Shown here piece after piece: positions 54,240 through 64,000 of a stretch of 64,000 nt of DNA. The DNA comes from Hyposmocoma kahamanoa (taxonomy: Eukaryota > Arthropoda > Insecta > Lepidoptera > Cosmopterigidae): assembly GCF_003589595.1 (NCBI RefSeq), contig NW_020654810.1:16579401-16643400 (forward strand), written 5' to 3'. The notes beneath the pieces are model-generated. The model worked only from the letters and a program-made list of their open reading frames with translations. It was not told the origin of the DNA and did not search any database. The first letter of the stretch is position 1. Each line of letters opens with the position of its first letter. The position numbers and the translations under genes are program-made.

Positions 54240-56460
54240 GATATCCGTTCGATTTTGGTTTTGACATTAATAAGTTCGTAAGGAACTTCAAACTTTTTGA
54301 GTATAATTTACTTTTACCCTTAAAGTATCTGAGACTTATAGCTAGTTTTCTATCTTTTAATATTAAGGACGCTGTTATAGAAGACATAACACAGTCCCAC
54401 GACAATGCTCCTACTTTAAGCAGCAACAGTATACTTATTACTAACCATAATTTAAACTGAAAAACACGACAACAGAAAAGTCTACTCGTTTCCATGTAGT
54501 ACATCAAAATATTCAAGGGTTTTCTGGGAAAACATTAGAAATAAGTCTTTTTTTGCACGATATTTCCGTTGACGTGTTTTGTGTTACAGAACACTGGCTG
54601 AAAGACTACGAAGCAATTAACAACATAGAAAATTATGTAATAGTCAGTTCATTCATAAGAAAAAACTTAAGTAGAGGCGGATCTATGATTATTATTAAAC
54701 GTAACTTAAAATTTAAAGAGCGTAAGGATATCACAGATCTTTCTACGGAACGAACTATTGAGATTTCATGTGTGGAATTGGATCAGTTTGTCGTCTTATG
54801 TGCATATAGGCCACTTCTGCTAATTTCAACGAGTTTGAATTAATTATGGAAGACTGTTTAAAACGGATTTTTCCAACCAAAGAAAGCGTAGTAGTTTCTC
54901 TGCAGACCAATTACCACAGAACGAATTATTTACATTTACATTATGTAAATACGAATCATGTACATTTCAAAATAATATCGGCAATACTTTAAATTCCCTA
55001 CCCCATATACCGAAGGTTCCACATAATATATATAGCATGATATTTGGTTTAATTAGAAATGAATTAGATTATGTTTTAAATCGAAAACATTAACTTTCCA
55101 TAGACTAAATTCAACGACTGGGCAACAGTAGGTATTCATAAGAGTATCTCGTTTGTATGAGCTATATGGAATGAAAACTTATAATACTAATTCCAATTTT
55201 ATAGAATTTGTTAGAAATTATTCAAAAATATTTAAAAATGTATGTGTAGTTGCTAAGGTTAAGTTTCACAGCGACAAAATTAGACAATCGATAAATAAAT
55301 CTAAAACTACTTGGAGCAGAATAAATAAAGAGTCAGGCAGGGTTAAACAACACGATAGAGATATAGTTTTAGAATTAGACGGCAAACTTATTAAATCCAA
55401 AGACAAGGTAGCCCAAGCTTTTGAATCGTTCTTTCGGAAATTGCTGTGAACACTACAGAATCATTAAATTCCTCTCCTTCTCTTGCTATTGATCTCCTAA
55501 AGAAAAATGTTAACGTTTGTGGCAGTTTAGTTAATTTCCGTCATGTTAATCCACAAGACATCATAAAAGCTTTTAAATCAATACATGTTAAAAAAAACTG
55601 TAGATCTCTGGGGCATATCAACTAAAGTTATGGACTCAGTTATTGATCTTTTTTCCCCACATTTAGCTGTAGCTTTCAATAGGTGTGTTGACAAAGGTAG
55701 TGTAGGTGTGTTTTTCCCTATTTAATGAAATACAGCAAGGTTATTCATTTATTCAAAAGTGGTAGGAAAGTTGATCCTAGACCCATTTCAATTTTACCAG
55801 CTTTAAGTAAAATATTCGAAAAGGTTATGCTGACTCAATTACTGTCCTATTTCGGTAGGAATCATATTTTTCATAGTGTATGTATCAAAGGCATTTGATT
55901 GCGTTGACCATATTACTCATATTAGGAAGCTGGAATATTACGGTGTAAATGGCGTCGGAACTTGTCTCGTCATATCTAAACAAGAAAGTAGACATAAATA
56001 GAGTGACTTCTTTGGGTTCTCCGGTAAAAATGGGTGTTCCACAGGGCTCAAACTTGGACCTTTCTTATTCCTGATTTATATTAATGATCTGCCATTCTTT
56101 ATTACGGACCATTGCGAAATAGTATTGTTTGCTGATCCTTGATTTTTTGAAACAGACAGACATAACATTAAAAAATACTTTAAAAATATTTTGATTGAAA
56201 AGTCATATTACAGAATTGAAGACTACGTGTTAGATAAAGATGTATAGAAAGAGACGACACGGCTCCAGAATCCACTAAAATTTGATTCAAAGTGTATTCC
56301 ATAGCATTTAAGTTTATTTGAAAAGAGCAATCCCTAGAGTTCCTTGCTAGTTCTTATCAGGGAAGTCAGCGTAGTGTATGAAATGTAAATTTGACGTTTT
56401 CAAGTGTAATTTTTTTTACCTATGGAATAAACGATCTTTGACTTTGACTTTGACTTTAAT
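54240..56460 (+). pseudogene. CR1/Jockey-like LINE, longest copy
   Basis: In order: a short upstream frame (54243-54458, with IKDAVIEDITQSHDNAPTLS); the endonuclease N-terminus (54451-54843, with FHVVHQNIQGFSGK and VDVFCVTEHWL), frameshifted near 54810; a deletion across most of the endonuclease; the linker (55153-55449, FHSDKIRQSINKSK); RT fingers (55725-55867, KVIHLFKSGRKVDPRPISIL); palm motif A (SKAFDCVDH, 55885); MGVPQGS, then in a shifted frame LGPFLFLIYINDLP; and the catalytic box read as FADP and a stop, not FADD (56128-56142). A 3' UTR ends in TTTGACTTTGACTTTGACTT. It is dead, and the same family as 7858-9490. Confidence 0.88.
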
Positions 56461-56574
56461 CCAGTGGCATAGCAATAGTAGGACTGGATAGGCGCCCAGA
56501 GAGGCATCGGTAAGTGAACGTGCCTACAGCTTCGTTACCAGCAGGGAGAATTGGTAATTGAATTTAGATTCAAC

Positions 56575-56769
56575 GGCTTATGGTCAATTTATATTACGGC
56601 AGAACGGAATGGAAGCGAGTTTTTGTAACGATATTCGTACATAGCATAACTAACTTTATGTTCAATAGTGTAACGTATAAACTAGATACGAGCCAAAATC
56701 TTCCGCGGAGTTCTCGCGCATGCACAAAAATTTGCTTCCATTCCGTTCGGCCGCAATGTAAATTAAGCC
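56575..56769. mobile_element. Small TIR element, about 36-42-bp ends
   Basis: The left end GGCTTATGGTCAATTTATAT ... CAGAACGGAATGGAAGC and right end (reversed) GGCTTAATTTACATTGCGGC ... GAACGGAATGGAAGC are inverted copies with a few indels. It is 195 bp and non-coding. Confidence 0.78.
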
Positions 56770-57516
56770 TTAGCGGTGGCAACCGTTAGTTGTGCAATGC
56801 ACAACGGGAAGTGAGCGTGCCGTTCAGAGTTCTGAGGAGGGTGCAGTACGTGCACCAGGGGCCGCTCACTCAAGACACTAGCCTTTTGAGAACCGGATGA
56901 AATCCGTGATATCGGTCTGTGACAACCATATCCACGGGCTAATCTGGGACCAGGACCTAAACTTATGTGGAGATCCCTGTGCTTGCACGCAGGTTATTGT
57001 GCCCTTTCCATATACCCAAGAGATGGGTAGGGAGGGTTACTATAAACAAAAGATAATGTAGAAATATACGGGACTGCTACTAAATGTAATCAAAGCCAAA
57101 ATATACTGCCTAAAGTTGCGACTGAGTAATGGCACGAGATAGTTCTGTATACTCGATCCTATTGTAATATGTTAGATTTTTCTAACGATTAACCTTTTTA
57201 TCGTTGCGGTGGCCACTTTATACCAGTCGATTGTCACGAGTCTTTGAACGCGTATCCAGTTTCACAAATCGACCTACTGTCAGACGCACTTGCCCCTTCC
57301 GAGCGATCATCCAAAAAGTGCTTTGGTACCACAGTCTATTTTCACACGACCCACAAAAATATCAATCTTATTGTCATGTAATAAAGGTATAAAACCTGCA
57401 GAAACAATTTTGCAGATGTAACATAAAATTTTCCAGTCATGGTAGAGAGATTTAGTCTCTATGTCGTAGATGTATGTGTGAAGTGAAGTGCAAAGAAATG
57501 TTGTAAGGTGCCTCAA
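56770..57516. other. Unassigned, partly GC-rich
   Basis: 56800-57000 is GC-richer (GTGCACCAGGGGCCGCTCAC) and could be an unrecognised repeat. Frames at 57204-57392 and 57307-57516 are unsupported. Confidence 0.35.
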
Positions 57517-57681
57517 ATGAATGTAGTGTCCACTACGATGCGTATCGATTCAGGAGCAAGACGTCGGCAAATGGCCGCGGTGATTGCGGAAAATGAGAAA
57601 GATGGTCTTTCTAAATATCAGACTATAGCTATAAGTGTACGTACGCATTTTAATTCCGAACTTAGTGATAGTAATGGCTAA
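57517..57681 (+). CDS. Possible small charged peptide, 54 codons
   Basis: The frame opens MNVVSTTMRIDSGARRRQMA and continues VIAENEKDGLSKYQ to NSELSDSNG. Composition is soluble-protein-like (R, E, K, S, Q) and codons are GC-richer than the surroundings. It is open upstream to 57487. An alternative start is the ATG at 57538. No domain, promoter or splice pattern is evident. Chance cannot be excluded. Confidence 0.22.
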   Translation: MNVVSTTMRIDSGARRRQMAAVIAENEKDGLSKYQTIAISVRTHFNSELSDSNG

Positions 57682-58724
57682 ACTAATAATTTAATAATTT
57701 TCACTTTTTTGTGGGAAATTCTTCATTTCATTATAATCTATAAGGTAGCGTTAGTACAAAATCAAACATATTCAAAGAAACCTCAAAATACAAGGAAACC
57801 TTGAAAATATACCAGATTGAAAGTTTGAAAGGCTCTCCTGTAAAATTGTGATTTTGCGCTTTGGCCCTTACACATAGGACCCATTGATATTTGTGTGTGG
57901 GATTATTAACGTTATAGTTATAACAGATTTTAAAAAAATACCCATCTTTTTGCAGCAAATACTGTATATAATCATTATATAAAAAAAAATAAGTAATAGT
58001 TAGGCTATATACATATGATACTGGCAGAAAACCAGCACTGTTTGATTTCTTTCGGTCTACAGTATTTATGCTGAGTCAGGGCCATTTCAGTACAAACTGT
58101 AGTCATAGGTACATTAAAATTTTATCAGTTCTTATCGTATTTGTTTGTTTTTCTCGCAGTATGTGTTTTATATAAAATTAATGTGTATAAAATTAATAAT
58201 GAATGTTCTATGTGCTTTTATGTTGTATTCTGTGAAGTGGTTGTAATTGTTTTGTTTCTGTTTGTATTTGTGCTGAATAAACGTGTTATCTATCTATTAG
58301 TTTTATATATATGTTATATTTATGTATGTTTACCTAGGTGTAAATGTTTATATGTATATTGATGTTATGTATTATTCATTATATAATCTATTTATTTCTA
58401 TACTTATGTATGTAACGGTATTTATGTAGTTTATTATATTTCCCTCTCACTCTCTCTAGCACGCTTTTAGGCCACTTATAACTTTTTAGATCTCTTTTAG
58501 AGGAAAAAAATGAAAAATAGTTTATTTGTACCATCACAAACTACAAAATTCTTGTTACATATATTAATAAGTACTAGTTGTATTAGCTAATTATAGTTTG
58601 TGAGGAAGCTGGAATCTAAACTAGGCCGAAACCTGTGCTATAGCTTCCAGATCTCTTTTAGAGATAAGTCCATCTTCTGTTCAATTAATATTTCTGTTGC
58701 ATTTATTTGGTGCAATTAGGGATA
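57682..58724. other. AT-rich stretch, nothing recognised
   Basis: 58100-58400 is extremely T/A/G-biased; the 73-codon frame in it is low-complexity V/F/L/Y. No repeat family was identified. Confidence 0.5.
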
Positions 58725-58922
58725 TATAGTCACACTGCTGGGCACAGAATCCTCATAATGGGAGGGTTTGGCCTGGAGTCCCACGCAAGACCAAAGTGGA
58801 TTGAGAACTTCACATACATCATTGAATCGCTTTGCAGATGTGTGCAGGTTTCCTCAAGATTTTATCCTTCACCGACAGCTAGAAAGGCGGTCGGTGAAAC
58901 CATTAGGCTACCACGGCTATAT
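58725..58922 (-). mobile_element. S5 SINE, diverged subfamily
   Basis: CACTGCTGGGCACAGAATCC, TCATTGAATCGCTTTGCAGA and the antisense head (AAACCATTAGGCTACCACGG). It resembles the 28262 and 2200 copies more than the 31922 copy. Confidence 0.72.
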
Positions 58923-58929
58923 TTTTATC

Positions 58930-59240
58930 CGAATTCAAAAAAAGAGTATACGGCTGTATGTGTGTTTTCTGATTTCTCCATCAATTGTGGACCGATTTTG
59001 AAAATCCAGTTTTCGATTGAAAGGGTATACTCTCGAAGTGGTCCCTGATGCCAACGATACTGTTCCGGGTTCGTTTCGACTATCACAAATAAAATAAAAA
59101 TATTTCCGCAAATAAAAGTCGACTTTTCACTTGACACAATATATGTAATCAATAAATCACCATGACTTGAATGTGATGAAGGGATCCCCTGAAAATGGAA
59201 AAAAGCCGATAAGCAAACTTTGGAGGTCGGATTCTCTTAA
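58930..59240 (-). mobile_element. S6 repeat, old copy
   Basis: AATTGTGGACCGATTTTGAA, GATTGAAAGGGTATACTCTC and GAAGTGGTCCC align with the reverse complement of S6. It is heavily diverged. Confidence 0.5.
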
Positions 59241-60210
59241 AAGTACAATTGTAAAGCTATATATTTATAGTAGTAATGCTCAGAGCAATTCACTGTAGAT
59301 GTAATAAGCATAGCAAAAACTATAAGTCCTAGAAACTTGAAAACTTGGGGGTATGTTATTATCTGCTCTTATTTCGTGTAGGCGTACTAAGAACGGATTT
59401 CTCGAAATTCAACACCTAATAGAAGAATAAGGTTAAATATTTGTATGAAATATCATATTCCCTAAACTTACGAAGATGAAACTAAGTGTAAATATTATCT
59501 ATTATGCATATGGTAAGACACTGAAATGACATATTTTCAAAACTATCCCTAAATAGTGGTGAAATTTGGTATTAAAATTTAGTATAGGAACTTTTTAACG
59601 CGTAATACGGTTTGCTTCAAACTTGGTTTGGACACTTTGAATATAAAATAAATAAACACTAGTTTCAGGGTTTTCCAAAACAAGTAGGTTAGGGTATCAA
59701 AATATATAATGCATGTAAAAACTTTACACGAACAAAAACGAGGGCAACAAATATATAATAATAAATAAAATACTCGATACGTAATACTTATAACGATTGA
59801 TGATGATGATTGATGAACACATGTAACTCGCATTATTGGTAATATAATAGACTGCTGACGCTTTACACGAGAGAGATTTTTAAGAATAATATTAATCTAT
59901 GATCTTTTTATGCTTAAAATAAAAGAGTTTCACATACTTAAATATTTTTATGACCATCATATGATACAAGCACTTTCACACACGTGGCTTTATACTAAGG
60001 AAGCGAACCTAAATTTATTAAAGAAAACCAACGATTTAACTAATATGAAGCCCTGGCTATTAATCTACGAATTTAATGGCCAGGATTTTCCAAGAACAAG
60101 CACAGTTTGTTTGTTGGTTCCACTACTCGTAAATTCAACTAGTTCATTTACGTTATTAGTTATAAATTTAACCGACAAGTTGTAAGGCTTCAACCTTGAG
60201 AGATTTATGC
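59241..60210. other. AT-rich stretch, nothing recognised
   Basis: Frames at 59579-59833 and 59910-60185 are unrecognised. Confidence 0.4.
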
Positions 60211-60355
60211 CTTGACGACCTCAGTGGTTAGCACTGAGGGCTTAATAAGGAGGTCTAGGATTCGATTTATGATATAAGCAATTTAGTAAGCGGTTGGTTC
60301 TAATCTGGTTGTTATGGGTAGCGCACCCGGATTTCATTGCTCTCGTATAAGGAAT
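60211..60355 (+). mobile_element. S2 SINE, decayed
   Basis: GACGACCTCAGTGGTTAGCA, a weak B box (GATTCGATTTA), and body TTGGTTCTAATCTGGTTGTT to CATTGCTCTCG. Confidence 0.72.
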
Positions 60356-60699
60356 TCCTTAATTTGAAATCACATAATTGTAGCGCTTCTCCGGCAAATT
60401 ATTGTGATAGAAGAATGATGCTACCGAACACGTAAGCATGTAATATATGTAGTTAGCAGCGCTTGGGATGCATATTACAATTCGATTTTTATGAAGATCG
60501 ATTCATGTATATAAGATCTCTGTGATTTTTTGTTTCGAGTCATTTCTATGCGATCTTTAAGCAAATCGATTCGACATTAAGGCCAGTCGAATCATTTAGA
60601 CCGTATTCATAATTTAAACAAAACAGTCTCTGAGCGCCTACTGAATCGTAAGGTTAATCGTATTTTATGTTGGTCTTCAGGAAAAATTGTTTGGCAACA

Positions 60700-60845
60700 A
60701 CTAAGTACGACATCTGCGATATTTGGCAATTGTAGCTACTACTGTGCCATCAGAACGTCTTTTCTCACTGAAATAATTCTAAATGAAAATCGTAACCGAC
60801 TGAGGCCGAAAGGATTGTTAAAATTACACTTTTTTATCAAAATTA
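60700..60845 (+). pseudogene. hAT transposase C-terminal remnant
   Basis: 60723-60776 reads LAIVATTVPSERLFSLK then a stop. One frame over, 60771-60841 reads EIILNENRNRLRPKGLLKLH and FFIK. The 'L.I.AT.VPSERLFS ... I...RNRL.P......L.FL' pattern is the hAT dimerisation domain (hATC). Only this last part survives, with a frameshift. A possible end (CACTGGGAAAAATATAATTG, reversed) sits near 60962. Confidence 0.75.
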
Positions 60846-60976
60846 ATTTTGAAACGATTGTTATGATACAAAAACATATAATTCGATCTGTGTCTAATCG
60901 ATTCAAAGCAAAAAATAGGCATGCAATCATAATAGAATGTTCACAATTATATTTTTCCCAGTGATTACAATACAAT

Positions 60977-61009
60977 TTCAAATGATGTTGCTTCCCAACA
61001 TCATTTGAA
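60977..61009. repeat. Perfect 14-bp hairpin
   Basis: TTCAAATGATGTTG and CAACATCATTTGAA are separated by CTTCC. Confidence 0.95.
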
Positions 61010-61467
61010 TAGCCCGTTTACTTCACTTGCGCCACGAGAGACGTGAGGCTTTATAGGCGTGTCGTGTGAGGCGCATGGCGCTCCGTTAGACCCTGCGCCC
61101 GTGTAAGCATTACATAGTTCAACTAACACTAACTTTAATTTTGACATGTATTTTATTTTGAATTTAATTTTAATTATGACTGTGTGATTTGTTTATTTAC
61201 CTATATAATCTTGACTTGTTTTATAATTATAATCTGTCTATGATTTCGTGATCGCTACATCTAAATTAAAATTAATTTTGTCTAGTCTGAATTATTAATA
61301 CTAAGTGTAAAATGCTGCTATTAATTATTTCAAAATTTAAATGTATGTATCCAATAATGTTATTTTATTGTCATGATTGTTATTAGTTTTTGTTTAGTTT
61401 ACTTTTTTTTTTTCTTTTTTTTTTGCATGCGGTATTTCCGATAAATAATATTTGTATATATGTACAC

Positions 61468-61470
<3 letters not shown>
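61010..61470. other. Unassigned
   Basis: A GC-richer patch at 61015-61110 (GAGGCGCATGGCGCTCCGTT), then AT-rich DNA with a T-run at 61403-61424. Confidence 0.4.
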
Positions 61471-61471
<1 letters not shown>

Positions 61472-61498
<27 letters not shown>

Positions 61499-61535
61499 CA
61501 TGAGTGTATATACATGTATACACGAGTGTATATAT
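61472..61535. repeat. (TA)n microsatellite
   Basis: TA dinucleotides with interspersed TACA, TGTATA and GAGTGTATATA units. Confidence 0.93.
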
Positions 61536-61641
61536 TGAATGTTGCGATGCCCTGCAGGGTCCATATGTTATCTTAAGTATGCTCAATGTAAGATCTGTAG
61601 CTATGTACATATGATGCAATAAATAAATGAATGAATGAAAT

Positions 61642-61812
61642 GAACCCTGTGTCCCTGGTGCCATGGATTCACCTATAGACAACCACAAATTACACCCAAG
61701 CTCACGAGATAAATAAATGTAGCCCATACAAATATTTATCCCGGCCCGGGAGTCGACACTGGGACCTCTGCGTGGCAGCCGTTGCATGCTAACCGTTCGG
61801 CCACGGAAGCAG
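61642..61812 (-). mobile_element. S1 SINE
   Basis: Minus strand: A box (TGGCCGAACGG), weakened B box (GTGTCGACTCC) and body to CCAGGGACACAGGGTTC. Confidence 0.85.
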
Positions 61813-61983
61813 TTAGGTGTGCAACTAAATATTTTATTTCTTTCTTTCTATCTTTCTTATTATCAGTTACGCGTGCAATAAGTAAGTTGCTAAGTTCACA
61901 AAAATATTGTACGGTATAAATACCGTACTTACTATCTAACTAACAATCTAACCGTACTACCTACCGTAACTGCCGCACCGTAA

Positions 61984-62036
61984 CTAGTGCGAGACTAGGT
62001 TGAGTGTGTACGTTACTATTATTATTATTATACCAC
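61984..62036 (+). mobile_element. S1 SINE 3' end with (ATT)n
   Basis: CTAGTGCGAGACTAGGTTGA, GTGTGTACGTTACT then ATT repeats. Only the 3' end is present. Confidence 0.7.
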
Positions 62037-62394
62037 AAATGACCACACAAGAAAAAATAAGAAAAACAAAAATATAAAAAAGAAAAACATAATTAAAAAA
62101 CATTCACACGTAAGACACAAATAAATTACGGAACAAAACCACAAAAAAGAAACATAATGACAGTTGACAACTCGCTTCACTAACGGTCGACAAATACGCA
62201 TTCAAGTCTATATTGTACCCTTTTTACTTATGGAAATTGTAGTTTACGTAAATTCAAACTACTTCCTTCATCCTACTTCACTTGACTACTATAGAAGTAT
62301 TATTCAGCCTAAGACGTCCAAAGGTCGAAAAATGGTACTAAAAATATATAAATAAATTTTACTACAGTGACCCCTCGGACGATACAAAAAAAAT
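62037..62394. other. AT-rich stretch, nothing recognised
   Basis: A-rich; a 63-codon frame is unsupported. Confidence 0.45.
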
Positions 62395-62735
62395 TGTTCC
62401 CTGCAAAACTAAATATCATGGTAGGAAAACCATGTGACATTTAATAAACTAAATGTTACAATTATTAAAGCGACTTCTCTCAGCCGCTGGTAGCTGTAAA
62501 GGTACCTGGCTGAGTAAAGAAAAGTTGTCATAGATTTCTCATAGATGGCGGTACGGCAAAAAGTAGTTAAAAACGAAAAAAATATCTGGAACAAGCATAT
62601 AGGAAAATTGGTAAGATCTGCTAATTCCTTTCGTACATCAGATGAGCGTCATACACGGTATGCTGAAGGCGCTGGTTTGAACCCAGCCGGATCGAAGCAC
62701 TTTTTCTCTGTATTCGATCTTTTTAGTAATAGTTA
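62395..62735 (+). mobile_element. S3 SINE with leader
   Basis: AATATCATGGTAGGAAAACC, then the leader (AAAGCGACTTCTCTCAGCCG; GTAGCTGTAAAGGTACCTGG), then a decayed tRNA-like module (GCGCTGGTTTGAACCCAGCC) and GGATCGAAGCACTTTTTCTC. It is the plus-strand counterpart of 6175-6535. Confidence 0.75.
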
Positions 62736-62919
62736 GAAGAAAATTATTTTCTTGGCGCTTTTCATAATAATAATACATCTCTAATATCTGTATATGATAT
62801 ATCTCTAATCTATACTCTATCTATATATAGGAATCTATACCCATGGGCCAGATAACTCCACCTCAAACCAGAAAATCCCTGTACTATGAGTCAGGCACGA
62901 AGCATTAATTTAAAAACAA

Positions 62920-63004
62920 GTTCGTTATTCTAATAGATCATATCAGGAGTATCAACCCGGAACCTCTTCATCTATAGTGCTAAACGTTTGGGCACGGAGG
63001 TCGA
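62920..63004 (-). mobile_element. S2 SINE head fragment
   Basis: On the plus strand CAACCCGGAACCTCTTCAT ... GGGCACGGAGGTCG is the reverse of the S2 tRNA-like head. Confidence 0.6.
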
Positions 63005-63424
63005 TATCTAATAGGTATCATCCTTTAAAGTTCATTTATTGAATTTGCACCGTAAGGAATACTACCGGGATTTACTGCCCTAGTCCATCACACATTTTAT
63101 TGAAGTGCCAACACTACCCAAGCGGGACAGGTCTAAAAGATAATTTCCTGTCAAACAATGGATATTCGTGACGATACCGCCCCCGCCTTTGATTTGATTG
63201 CGTGCCGTCGGAAAGGCCCATTTATTATCAATGTAGTTTAGGAGTTTCTGTGTTGATATAAGAAGTGGTTTATTATAATTATACAACGATTTATTACAGC
63301 AATATTCATTAATGTCATGCTTTATGTCTCTATGTATGTACATTTGTTAACATAACTTACGGAATAGAGGAATAGTACCAGCTTCTGCTATCACTAAGGA
63401 TGAGATTTTAATAATCTCAGTACA
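63005..63424. other. Unassigned
   Basis: An 87-codon minus frame (63080-63343) is unrecognised. Confidence 0.4.
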
Positions 63425-63869
63425 GAGTACTAAAAAAACCGACCTCCAAAGTACGTGGAATTACATCTATTTGCTAAGTTTTATTGAAATATCCCCTAGT
63501 TCGCCACTATACAGGACTTGACACTGGAGATAATAAAAATCGGTTCTCACTACTCAAAGTATATTGAGAGAAAAACGCCTTGAATTGGAGAAATAGGAAA
63601 ATCAACCATTAAAGTAATTGCTCCTAAATTAAAGTTAGGCGCTATTTATAAAAATGAATCTTCATGCGTGAACAGCCACCCTTCGAGGTGGATGATTTTT
63701 TTCAAAATAAAATGGGACCACTATAGAAGTACCCCCTTTCCAACAAAAAAAGAATTATGAAAATCGGTTCACAAATACCGGAGTTATCGCGTAACATACA
63801 TAGAAAAAAAAACAATAGAATATACAGACGAATTGAGAACCTCCTCCTTTTTTGAAGTCGGTTAAAAAG
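63425..63869 (+). mobile_element. S6 repeat, full length
   Basis: Ends AAAAAAACCGACCTCCAAAG and TTTTTTTGAAGTCGGTTAAA are mutually inverted. The interior closely follows 27475-27947. Confidence 0.85.
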
Positions 63870-63987
63870 GACTTTGAGTTCAACTAAACAAAAATGGGGA
63901 GCTAAGCAAATTTTTCGTATTTACAAAGCGAATTTTGCTTAAGTTTTGCTTAAGTTACGAAGTAAACTCAAACTTGAATTTAATTTT

Positions 63988-64000
63988 ATGACCTCGGCGG
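63988..64000 (+). mobile_element. S2 SINE start, cut by window edge
   Basis: TATGACCTCGGCGG matches the first bases of S2. Confidence 0.45.

Noticed and set aside
61383..61787. 134-codon minus-strand gene
   Set aside because: It covers an S1 SINE, a TA microsatellite and a poly-T tract; the IYIYIY repeat is translated TA.
1..64000. CRISPR array, operon, rRNA or phage genes
   Set aside because: No regularly spaced identical repeats with unique spacers, no clustered long ORFs and no rRNA-like sequence. All repeats are transposon-like.

Overview
The window looks like gene-poor intergenic or intronic DNA from an insect, most likely a moth or butterfly. It is AT-rich, has eukaryotic transposons, microsatellites and tRNA-derived SINEs, and shows no operons, Shine-Dalgarno-spaced genes, rRNA or CRISPR. 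The order-level call rests on recalled resemblance of several repeats (families S4, S5, S6 and the Penelope-like repeat) to dispersed repeats of lepidopteran genomes. It is an inference, since no search was run. I found no intact host protein gene. Nearly every ORF above 60 codons is a chance frame or a piece of a transposon.

Family labels used below are local to this annotation. S1, S2 and S3 are tRNA-like SINEs with A- and B-box promoters. S4 is an A-tailed SINE-like repeat present in about 15 copies. S5 is a tRNA-like SINE ending in (GAT)n. S6 is a MITE-like repeat whose ends are inverted copies of each other. Larger elements are a Penelope-like element (PLE) family whose best copy (45504-46853) has inverted 410-bp pseudo-LTRs and a GIY-YIG endonuclease remnant; CR1/Jockey-like LINEs at 7858-9490, 43922-44500 and 54240-56460; several LINE C-terminal scraps; mariner-like and hAT transposase remnants; and non-autonomous DNA transposons with readable TIRs and target duplications (42321-42829, 33816-34137, 51724-51979, 19551-20001, 17584-17911).

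Layout: 1-7.8 kb holds a microsatellite and scattered SINEs, then a unique stretch; 7.9-9.5 kb a minus-strand LINE; 9.8-17 kb SINEs, a PLE fragment, a LINE C-terminus and a perfect hairpin; 17-22.8 kb two DNA transposons and unique AT-rich DNA; 22.9-27.9 kb an inverted pair of composite repeats; 28-35 kb nested repeats and the PIF/Harbinger-like MITE; 35-40 kb mostly unique, with a possible short exon at 35161-35313; 40-50 kb palindromes, a P-like element and the PLE; 50-56.5 kb SINEs, the second MITE and the longest LINE; 56.5-64 kb decayed repeats.

How the parts relate: the SINEs and MITEs encode nothing and would have needed enzymes supplied by other elements. All autonomous elements seen here are broken. 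The window is best read as a layered record of insertions (S1 in S3, S4 in S4, LINE in S5, MITE in S4), with a few short unique, GC-richer islands that could carry regulatory function.
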